A program made the translations under genes and the position numbers. The notes beneath the pieces were generated by a model. It searched no databases, was not told where the DNA came from, and saw nothing but the letters and a program-made list of their open reading frames with translations. Below are positions 33,968-40,596 of a stretch of 40,596 nucleotides of DNA, piece by piece. How positions within the stretch are numbered: the first letter of the stretch is position 1; each line of letters opens with the position of its first letter. The stretch is from Lachnospiraceae bacterium (GTDB taxonomy: Bacteria; Bacillota; Clostridia; Lachnospirales; Lachnospiraceae). The DNA is taken from the NCBI GenBank assembly GCA_017441585.1, contig JAFRWW010000003.1:1-40596 (forward strand), written 5' to 3'.

Positions 33968-36568
33968 CTACTTCGTCACCAGTTTCCACGCCAGTTTCAC
34001 AGCTTCCGCGGCATCGGCGGAGTATCCGTCGGCCCCGATCTGATCACTGTAATCCTGGGTGATGACGGCACCGCCTATCATGATACAGGCGCGGCACCCC
34101 TTTTCCTTGGCATAGGCAACCACATCATCCATCTGTTTCATGGTGGTGGTCATGAGAGCCGACAGGGCGATTATATCCGCATCCTCACTGATGGCCTTTT
34201 CCACTATGTCTTCCTTGGGTACATCCTTACCCAGATCGAAAACGGTATAGCCGTTATTTTTGAGCATCAGAGCCACCAGGTTTTTACCTATGTCATGAAT
34301 ATCCCCCTTTACAGTGGCGATGACTATCTTGCCCTTGACCTGCCTGTCGCCTCCCTGCTTTGCCAAAAGGGGTTCCAGATATTCTATGGATCTTTCCATG
34401 GTCTGTGCCGAGGCTATGAGCTGGGGCAGGAAATACCTGCCCTTATCAAAATATTCTCCCACCACGCCTATGGCGGGAAGCAGGGCGTCATCCAGCACGC
34501 TTCCGGGATCGGCACCATCCTCCACTGCCTTTTTCGTATGATCGACTATCCTGTCCTTATTTCCCTTTATCACGGCGTCATACACAGGCTTGATCCGCAC
34601 ATCCATACCGGCGACCCCGTCATTTTTTAAAGGAGCTGCTGTTGGGGCGCCCTGCGCTCCCACAGATGCCACACCCCCATGAGACAGGTCCATTTCCTTT
34701 CCGCCGTACAAAGAGACTATTCGGTTATTTTCATCCAGTTCTTCCTTTCTTGATGAAACCCTCCCGATATACTTAAGGTCCGCCTCGGGCTTATTTCTCA
34801 AAAGATCACAGGCAAAGGCTGTATTGGCCAGAAGGTCCTGGTTGGGGTTGGATATGGCCATGGTAAGTCCCGCGCTAATGGCCATAGTCAGGAAAGCCGC
34901 GTTCACAAAACTTCTCTCGGGAAGTCCGAAGGATATATTGGAAAGACCGCAGATGGTCGGAAGCTTCAGATCGTCATGGCAGTGGGAAATGGTATTGAGA
35001 GTCTCGATGGCAGCATTTTTATTTGCTCCCACGGTGGCCACCAGACCATCCACCACTATGTCATAATCGGAAAGACCCACAGCGTAGGCTTCATCCAGGA
35101 TACGCTTTATTATCTCATGCTTGGCCTCCATGGTCTCCGGTATGCCTTCGTCCGAAAGAGGCAGCAGTATCATCATGGCGCCGTATTTCTTTACCAGTGG
35201 AAGCATCTTCTTTATCTTTACTTCCTCAAGGGAAACTGAATTCACCAGCGCCCTACCGGGATAGTGCATGAGGGCAGCCTCCATCACTTCGGGGTCAGAG
35301 GTATCCAGTGACAGGGGAAGATTAGTGACTGATGTCACTTCTTCTATGGCCCTTATCATGGTTGCCTTTTCATCGATCCCGCTCATGCCCATATTCACAT
35401 CCAGGATCTTTGCCCCGTACATTTCCTGCTTTTCGGCAAAGTCCCGGACCATCTCAAAGTCTTCTTCCCGAAGCTGTGCCTGAAGAGCCTTTTTGCCCGT
35501 AGGATTTATCCTCTCACCCACGATGATAAAGTTTGATTCAAGGTCAAAGGTACAGGTCTGACGCTCGGAGCTTAAGGCAAATACTCCCCGGCTCCTAAGT
35601 CCACCTTTTACAAAAGAGGGCTCATATTTCATCTCTTCATCAAGACATCTGACCTTTTCGATGAATTCCGGCGCAGTTCCGCAGCATCCGCCAATTATTG
35701 ATACCCCCAGATCAAAAATGGGTTTCATGGCTTCATAAAAATCCTCTGCGCTCATACTGTAAGACGTGGTGCCATCCTCATTAAGGGACGGAAGTCCCGC
35801 GTTTGGCTTTACCACCACAGGAATATCTGAATTATCCGTAAGCATCTTTACAATATCCAGCATGGTGTCGGGTCCCGCACCGCAGTTGACGCCAAAAGCA
35901 TCGGCTCCCAGGGCCTGGAGCGTCACCAGTGCAGTCAATGGATCCGTTCCAAAGAGTGCCCTGCCGTTTCCTTCAAAAGTCATGGTGACCATGACAGGCA
36001 GGTCAGGTGCGATCTCATTTGCCGCTATAAGGGCGCACCGGCACTCAGGCAAGGACATCATGGTCTCCACCACCAGAAGGTCCACGCCGGCATCACAGAG
36101 GGCCCTTATCTGCTGTCTGTACACGTTTATAAGCTCCGTAACCTCCAGATCACCCATGGGCTTAAGCTGTCTTCCGGTCATGGTCAGATCGCCGGCTATC
36201 AGTCTCACGCTCGCGATATCGCCGGCCTTATCCTCAGATAAAGAAGCAGCCGCATTTTCATTCACACGCCTCACAGCTTCCTTTGACAGTCCCACCAGGC
36301 GTGAGTTTATCTCATCCACCTTATCCTCAAGGCCGTACTCAGCCAGTTTTATCCTATTCGCCGTAAAGGTAGGTGAATACACTATATTTGATCCGGACGC
36401 AAAATAATCCTGCTGCAGTCCGATCAAAACCTCAGGATTGTCCAGTATCCATTTTTCAGGACACACTCCCGATGGCATATTTCCTCTCTTTATAAGATTG
36501 GATCCTGTGGCTCCGTCCAAAATAAGTCTTCTGTTTTCAAGCAGTTTTTTAAATTCAGTCTTATTCAT
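33968..36568 (-). CDS. metH: Cobalamin-dependent methionine synthase MetH, without reactivation domain
   Basis: Transfers the methyl group from methyl-THF by way of cobalamin to homocysteine. In 866 residues: homocysteine domain (1-310) with zinc ligands Cys229 in GVNCGAGP and Cys295/Cys296 in GGCCGTAP; pterin domain (about 350-610) with VGERINPTGKKALQ; cap domain (about 640-740); and B12-binding domain with GDIHDIGKN (His near 760, the cobalt ligand). It then ends, so the AdoMet-binding reactivation domain of long MetH is absent, as in many clostridia. Reactivation would need another protein. The link between pterin and cap domains has a Gly/Ala-rich spacer. A weak GGGA precedes the ATG at 36568. 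No SAM or cobalamin riboswitch is seen upstream. Confidence 0.95.
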   Translation of the reverse strand: MNKTEFKKLLENRRLILDGATGSNLIKRGNMPSGVCPEKWILDNPEVLIGLQQDYFASGSNIVYSPTFTANRIKLAEYGLEDKVDEINSRLVGLSKEAVRRVNENAAASLSEDKAGDIASVRLIAGDLTMTGRQLKPMGDLEVTELINVYRQQIRALCDAGVDLLVVETMMSLPECRCALIAANEIAPDLPVMVTMTFEGNGRALFGTDPLTALVTLQALGADAFGVNCGAGPDTMLDIVKMLTDNSDIPVVVKPNAGLPSLNEDGTTSYSMSAEDFYEAMKPIFDLGVSIIGGCCGTAPEFIEKVRCLDEEMKYEPSFVKGGLRSRGVFALSSERQTCTFDLESNFIIVGERINPTGKKALQAQLREEDFEMVRDFAEKQEMYGAKILDVNMGMSGIDEKATMIRAIEEVTSVTNLPLSLDTSDPEVMEAALMHYPGRALVNSVSLEEVKIKKMLPLVKKYGAMMILLPLSDEGIPETMEAKHEIIKRILDEAYAVGLSDYDIVVDGLVATVGANKNAAIETLNTISHCHDDLKLPTICGLSNISFGLPERSFVNAAFLTMAISAGLTMAISNPNQDLLANTAFACDLLRNKPEADLKYIGRVSSRKEELDENNRIVSLYGGKEMDLSHGGVASVGAQGAPTAAPLKNDGVAGMDVRIKPVYDAVIKGNKDRIVDHTKKAVEDGADPGSVLDDALLPAIGVVGEYFDKGRYFLPQLIASAQTMERSIEYLEPLLAKQGGDRQVKGKIVIATVKGDIHDIGKNLVALMLKNNGYTVFDLGKDVPKEDIVEKAISEDADIIALSALMTTTMKQMDDVVAYAKEKGCRACIMIGGAVITQDYSDQIGADGYSADAAEAVKLAWKLVTK

Positions 36569-36630
36569 AATTCAGTCCCGTAGTTTAGTTGCTTTTTTAA
36601 GCCTTCACTATGATGATAGATTTTTCATTT

Positions 36631-36755
36631 TGTCATTCTGAGCGTAGCGAAGAATCTTTATATATTTAATCTTTCTGGATACTTTAACTCTTTCAAGATC
36701 CTTCGTCACTACGTTCCTCAGGATGACATGTAGTATTAGTTTATCAGAATGACAT
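36631..36755. repeat. Dispersed inverted repeat upstream of metH
   Basis: TGTCATTCTGAGCGTAGCGA and following bases (36631-36658) face the inverse unit ending CAGGATGACATG (about 36691-36730), with a third fragment ATCAGAATGACAT at 36743-36755. The inner CTTTAACTCTTTCA also occurs at the left edge of the window. It lies in the 277-base gap between metH and the chemotaxis gene, where I find nothing else but a terminator. Confidence 0.75.
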
Positions 36756-36779
36756 GAAATCTCAATTTGCCATAATATG

Positions 36780-36825
36780 AAAAACGGCCCCCACTTATGT
36801 ATCAAAACTAAAGCAGGTGCCGTTT
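36780..36825 (-). terminator. Rho-independent terminator after the chemotaxis gene
   Basis: On the minus strand AAACGGC (36819-36825) pairs with GCCGTTT (36782-36788), loop about 30 bases with further G/C pairing, then a T-run. It starts 20 bases after the stop of the 36846-38582 gene. Confidence 0.65.
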
Positions 36826-36845
36826 AACCTTTTAAACGATCATTC

Positions 36846-38582
36846 TTACAGATTAAACTGATTTACGATGGATACCAGTTCCTCTGACATGGCGTTTACA
36901 TTTTCACTAAGGCCGCTGACCTCTCCCACTGTAACCTTAACCTGCTCAGTAGTAGCCGCGATCTCCTGTGAGCTGGCTGCATTCTCTTCGGACGCTGCCG
37001 AAAGGGAACTGCACAGATCGTTGATGTTTGTGAATCTGTTTACCATCTCGGTGTTCAGATCGCTCAGAGTGTTGATCTGCTCATTGACCCTTCTGGTGGC
37101 CGCCACGATATCATCAAACCTGCTTCTGGTATCGTCCACGCTCTGAGTCTGGGTGAGCACATAATCCTTGACCACCTTACTCTGCTTGTCAGCCATCTCG
37201 GTGGCCTTTGAAAGCTCATTGAGCATGTTATTGATGGTGCCTGCGGACTCAGCAGACTGATTGGCCAGAAGACCTATCTCTTCAGCCACTACCGCAAAGC
37301 CTCTTCCTGCCTCACCGGCTCTGGCAGCCTCAATGGCCGCATTGAGTGCCAGCAGGTTAGTCTGAGATGCGATATCGGTGATGAGCTTTGATGCATCGCC
37401 GATCTTAGCCGCACTCTGTGATATGCCGTCGATCAGACTGAATATCTCATCAAAAGCCTTACCTGATTCCTGAGTGATCTTAGTCAGCTTCTCCACCGTC
37501 TGCATACCGTCTCCGGTGACGGAATCGATCTGTCCGCTCTCTTCAGCCAGCATCTTCGTAGCTTCTGCCGAAGAATCACTCATCTCAGCGACGTCAGCCA
37601 TCTCCCTGGACAGTTCCGTGATATCGGAGGCTGTCTGAGTAGCCGTGTGAGCCATGTCATCAATGGCAGTGGCGATGTTGTTCATCTGCTCATTGGCATC
37701 GGCAGCCATGGTAGATATGCTACCTCCGGACTCAGCCAGATTATCCGCGCCGCTCCTGATATCGCCTATGATGCCATAGAGACTCTCATAAAGCCCATGC
37801 TGGGATGCAGACAGAGAACCGAACTCATCCTTTGCATCGTTCAATACAGGCTCTGTGGAAAGGTTCTTCTCCGAGATCTCCCTGAGAGTTTCCTCCAGAG
37901 CCAGGATATTCTCCATGAAATATTTTGTTACCATGACTGTAAAAATAATACACAGAACAGCCACGATGACTACAACCACCGATGTGGTGACCAGAGTACC
38001 TATTATGCCTGAGTGAAGCCTGTTGTCGATCACTTCCTCATAAGCCTCGATGGAATCCTCCATCTCATTGAGATACTCTCTGGCAGCATTAAACTTTGCA
38101 TAAGCCTCATCATAATCGCCCCGGTTCAGCTTGGGGCTGTAGGTCTTTGACCAGTCGTCGGCAGCCGCCTCAAAATCTGTGAGCAGCTTGGAATTGGGTG
38201 CTGACTGCTCAGGTCCCATGAAGGTATTGAACAGATACTCATCCTGTTCAAACAAACCCTTTAGGGTCACTGCCCCGTCGAGGACCTGCTGAAGATTCTC
38301 ATCATAATCAGCCAGAGCCGCATTAAAGGCGTCACCGTCTACCGTGCCTGTCTTGATCTGGATGTAAGCCTTTTCCAGACCCACCTCAGCCTGATAGAAA
38401 TCCCTGTCCATGGTGACCAGGATTACCTCGATCTCAGCCAGCTCCTGGAAGTATACCTGTTTTGACTCTTTCCATACGCTCATCTGGCGGACTCCCGCAA
38501 TGATGGTGACGATGATCACCAGCAGTATCAGCGGAACCGTAGCCATAAGAAGCTTTGTCTTTATGCTTATATTTTTGATCAT
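36846..38582 (-). CDS. Methyl-accepting chemotaxis protein
   Basis: Membrane chemoreceptor of 578 residues. First membrane helix about 11-32, outside four-helix-bundle-like sensor about 33-195, second helix about 197-222, HAMP region, then the long cytoplasmic coiled coil. The signalling tip is clear: [29 protein letters not shown]. No CheR-binding pentapeptide stands at the C-terminus, which ends FNL. The frame is open to 38609, but ATG 38582 follows an AAGGGGG site and is used. No other chemotaxis or flagellar gene is in the window; the ligand is unknown. It follows the GGGtGRT gene by 64 bases and may be cotranscribed. Confidence 0.94.
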   Translation of the reverse strand: MIKNISIKTKLLMATVPLILLVIIVTIIAGVRQMSVWKESKQVYFQELAEIEVILVTMDRDFYQAEVGLEKAYIQIKTGTVDGDAFNAALADYDENLQQVLDGAVTLKGLFEQDEYLFNTFMGPEQSAPNSKLLTDFEAAADDWSKTYSPKLNRGDYDEAYAKFNAAREYLNEMEDSIEAYEEVIDNRLHSGIIGTLVTTSVVVVIVAVLCIIFTVMVTKYFMENILALEETLREISEKNLSTEPVLNDAKDEFGSLSASQHGLYESLYGIIGDIRSGADNLAESGGSISTMAADANEQMNNIATAIDDMAHTATQTASDITELSREMADVAEMSDSSAEATKMLAEESGQIDSVTGDGMQTVEKLTKITQESGKAFDEIFSLIDGISQSAAKIGDASKLITDIASQTNLLALNAAIEAARAGEAGRGFAVVAEEIGLLANQSAESAGTINNMLNELSKATEMADKQSKVVKDYVLTQTQSVDDTRSRFDDIVAATRRVNEQINTLSDLNTEMVNRFTNINDLCSSLSAASEENAASSQEIAATTEQVKVTVGEVSGLSENVNAMSEELVSIVNQFNL

Positions 38583-38646
38583 AAGCTGTACCCCCTTTTC
38601 ATGTCCCATATATCAAGTAAATCTTCCCCTTAAATCTAATTATTTA

Positions 38647-39657
38647 TTAAAACTTTCCTGCATCGGCTGCTTCCTGAACGGAAACTGCAACTGCCACGGT
38701 AGCGCCTACCATGGGGTTATTACCCATACCGATGAGTCCCATCATCTCTACGTGAGCGGGAACGGATGAAGAACCCGCAAACTGTGCTGAGGAATGCATA
38801 CGTCCCAGAGTGTCGGTAAATCCGTAAGAAGCAGGACCTGCAGCCATGTTATCGGGATGAAGGGTACGTCCTGTACCGCCGCCTGATGCAACCGAGAAAT
38901 ACTTCTTGCCTGCCTCTATGCGTTCCTTCTTATATGTACCAGCAACGGGATGCTGGAAACGTGTGGGATTGGTGGAGTTACCGGTTATTGATACGTCCAC
39001 GTTCTCCTTCCACATGATGGCAACGCCCTCTGATACGGAGTTGGCACCGTAGCATCTTACCTTTGCGCGAAGTCCCTCGGAATATGCCTTTGTGAACACT
39101 TCCTTAACCTCGTTGGTGTAAGGATCATACTCGGTCTCCACAAAGGTAAAGCCATTGATCCTGGAAATGATCTTTGCTGCGTCCTTGCCCAGTCCGTTAA
39201 GGATGACTCTTAAGGGCTTCTGGCGCACCTTATTTGCCTTCTCTGCGATACCAATGGCGCCCTCTGCTGCGGCGAAGGACTCATGTCCTGCCAGGAATGC
39301 GAAGCACTCGGTATCCTCCTCCAGGAGCATCTTGCCCAGGTTACCATGGCCAAGACCAACCTTTCTGGTATCTGCTACGGAACCGGGGATACAAAATGCC
39401 TGAAGTCCCTCACCTATGGCTGCGGCAGCCTCTGATGCCTTGCGGCAGTTCTTCTTGATGGCGATGGCTGCACCTACGGTGTATGCCCAGCATGCATTCT
39501 CAAAACAGATGGGCTGGATGCCCTTTACCTGATCGTAAACATTAAGACCAGCGTCCTTTGTAATCTTCTCAGCCTCTTCCAGAGAAGAGATACCATACTC
39601 TCCCAGAACCTTATTGATCTGGTCGATCCTTCTCTCATATGATTCAAATAAAGCCAT
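38647..39657 (-). CDS. GGGtGRT family protein
   Basis: A 336-residue protein, probably cytoplasmic, of the family named after the motif seen here as SGGGTGRTLHPDN near residues 255-265. Other notable stretches are HESFAAAEGAIGIAEKANKVR and CYGANSVSEGVAIMWKENVDVSITGNS. The family is conserved in anaerobes; its reaction is unknown. It starts 11 bases after the NifU-like gene with AAGGAGG before the ATG. This constant pairing suggests that the two proteins act in one process involving an Fe-S cluster (inference). Confidence 0.88.
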   Translation of the reverse strand: MALFESYERRIDQINKVLGEYGISSLEEAEKITKDAGLNVYDQVKGIQPICFENACWAYTVGAAIAIKKNCRKASEAAAAIGEGLQAFCIPGSVADTRKVGLGHGNLGKMLLEEDTECFAFLAGHESFAAAEGAIGIAEKANKVRQKPLRVILNGLGKDAAKIISRINGFTFVETEYDPYTNEVKEVFTKAYSEGLRAKVRCYGANSVSEGVAIMWKENVDVSITGNSTNPTRFQHPVAGTYKKERIEAGKKYFSVASGGGTGRTLHPDNMAAGPASYGFTDTLGRMHSSAQFAGSSSVPAHVEMMGLIGMGNNPMVGATVAVAVSVQEAADAGKF

Positions 39658-39668
39658 TTCTATCCTCC

Positions 39669-40376
39669 TTACTTCTCGATCTCTTTATCGGTTCTGGGGT
39701 CAATGAGTTTCACTGCGTCATCCACGCGGCCATACTGTCCGCATGCCTTTTCATAGGCGGTCTTGGGATCGTCGCCCTTCTTGATGAAATCGGTCATCTT
39801 ACCGAAGTTTACGAACTTATATCCGATGATCTCATTATCGGCGTCAAGAGCTATGGCTGTCACATAACCCTCTGCCATCTCCAGATATCTGGGGCCCTTC
39901 TTAAGTGTACCGTACATAGTACCAACCTGTGAACGAAGTCCCTTACCCAGATCCTCAAGTCCTGCTCCCACGGGAAGTCCATCCTCTGAGAAAGCTGACT
40001 GTGAACGACCGTAGACGATCTGTAAAAAGAGCTCTCTCATGGCCGTATTGATAGCGTCGCATACCAGGTCGGTATTGAGAGCCTCCAGAATGGTGAGACC
40101 GGGAAGGATCTCAGAAGCCATAGCTGCGGAATGGGTCATACCCGAACATCCGATGGTCTCTACGAGTGCCTCCTGGATAATACCGTCCTTTACATTAAGG
40201 CTGAGCTTGCAGGCACCCTGCTGAGGTGCGCACCAGCCCACACCGTGGGTAAATGCGGAAATATCCTTGATTTCTTTTGCCTGTACCCATTTTGCTTCCT
40301 CGGGTATCGGCGCTGCTCCGTGATGAACGCCCTGTGCAACACAGGTCATTTCTTCCACTTCCTTTGAATAGATCAT
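39669..40376 (-). CDS. NifU/IscU-like Fe-S cluster scaffold protein
   Basis: A 235-residue protein whose first 120 residues resemble the NifU N-terminal (IscU) scaffold fold, with Cys in GWCAPQQGACKLSLNV, IGCSGMTHSAAMASEIL and a later ACGQYG. Canonical IscU is about 130 residues, so this long form has a large insertion and C-terminal part, including LPVGAGLEDLGKGLRSQVGT. It belongs to the subgroup that sits next to GGGtGRT proteins rather than to general isc or suf operons; no cysteine desulfurase is nearby. AAAGGAG precedes the ATG at 40376. First gene of the unit. Confidence 0.85.
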   Translation of the reverse strand: MIYSKEVEEMTCVAQGVHHGAAPIPEEAKWVQAKEIKDISAFTHGVGWCAPQQGACKLSLNVKDGIIQEALVETIGCSGMTHSAAMASEILPGLTILEALNTDLVCDAINTAMRELFLQIVYGRSQSAFSEDGLPVGAGLEDLGKGLRSQVGTMYGTLKKGPRYLEMAEGYVTAIALDADNEIIGYKFVNFGKMTDFIKKGDDPKTAYEKACGQYGRVDDAVKLIDPRTDKEIEK

Positions 40377-40436
40377 GTGAAAACTCCTTTCCTAAAGAAT
40401 ATTTATTGATTAGTTATTCTTTTATCAAACTACATA

Positions 40437-40465
40437 ATTTTATCATATCTGCCACATTACTTCAA
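40437..40465 (-). promoter_or_regulatory. Promoter for the NifU-like/GGGtGRT unit
   Basis: On the minus strand TTGAAG (40460-40465) and TAAAAT (40437-40442) with 17 bases between and TGA directly before the -10 (extended -10). It lies about 60 bases before the start codon. Confidence 0.6.
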
Positions 40466-40572
40466 GAAAAACAAGGGCTTGAGTTTCCGTCCTTTTGACG
40501 GTCACTCATCAACATTCTCATTTGGTTATCCACAAAATGCAGAAAAATAAGGAATCTTCTCTCTTGCTGTGG

Positions 40573-40578
40573 TAGAAT
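40573..40578 (+). promoter_or_regulatory. Possible extended -10 of a gene beyond the right edge
   Basis: TGGTAGAAT on the plus strand, an extended -10 shape. No good -35 is evident and the gene it would serve lies outside the window. Confidence 0.3.
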
Positions 40579-40596
40579 TTAATCGTCAAACAAAAA

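Noticed and set aside
36569..36845. SAM or cobalamin riboswitch upstream of metH
   Set aside because: The gap holds the dispersed repeat and a terminator for the other gene; no riboswitch core motifs are visible.
40526..40534. TTATCCACA, a perfect DnaA-box match near the right edge
   Set aside because: A single 9-mer is expected by chance about once per 130 kb on both strands; no cluster, AT-rich unwinding region or dnaA/dnaN gene is present.

Overview
The window reads as an ordinary chromosomal stretch from an anaerobic low-to-mid GC Firmicute, most likely a member of the Lachnospiraceae (inference). The grounds are a monofunctional formate-tetrahydrofolate ligase, the redox repressor Rex, a MetH without its C-terminal reactivation domain, a NifU-like/GGGtGRT pair, a Liv-type transporter whose lipoprotein has an Ala/Asp-rich linker, and strong AGGAGG-type ribosome binding sites. 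All genes but one (the DUF624 gene at 33223-33918) lie on the minus strand. I saw no rRNA, tRNA, CRISPR, transposase or integrase gene.

Layout from right to left, the direction of transcription. (i) 40376-36846: NifU-like scaffold, GGGtGRT protein and a methyl-accepting chemotaxis protein. (ii) 36568-33968: cobalamin-dependent MetH. (iii) 33223-33918 (+): a DUF624/YesL-like membrane protein, divergent from (iv) 33039-28949: ilvB-ilvN-leuC-leuD for branched-chain amino acid synthesis, ending at a strong terminator. (v) 28800-26356: a cytoplasmic YetA/PcRGLX-like protein. (vi) 26201-19548: livKHMGF branched-chain amino acid ABC transporter running directly into ruvA-ruvB. (vii) 19384-14134: zapA, a U32 peptidase-family (RlhA-like) protein, an FtsW/RodA-type SEDS protein and a class B penicillin-binding protein. 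(viii) 14060-11570: rex, a coiled-coil protein and alr. (ix) 11495-4419: yebC, a large membrane protein with a coiled-coil and acidic tail, uppP and ftsK/spoIIIE. (x) 1849-179: fhs.

Much of the left half serves cell envelope growth and division (UppP, alanine racemase, PBP, SEDS protein, ZapA, FtsK). The middle handles branched-chain amino acids by both uptake and synthesis, and the right side one-carbon/methionine chemistry.

The most unusual part is the visibly AT-rich gap between ftsK and fhs (about 1868-4413). It holds small membrane or secreted proteins that I cannot name, remnants of small genes, and a 76-bp near-perfect second copy of the 3' end of ftsK. A 22-bp core of that sequence recurs three times in the same orientation: at the fhs start (1846-1867), inside the gap (3468-3489) and at the ftsK end (4414-4435). 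It therefore bounds two small blocks like repeated insertion or attachment sites. This is the best candidate in the window for something undescribed. Dispersed repeats of the GTCATtCTGAGCG type sit in four intergenic places, and terminator-like hairpins lie in the leaders of livK and ilvB.
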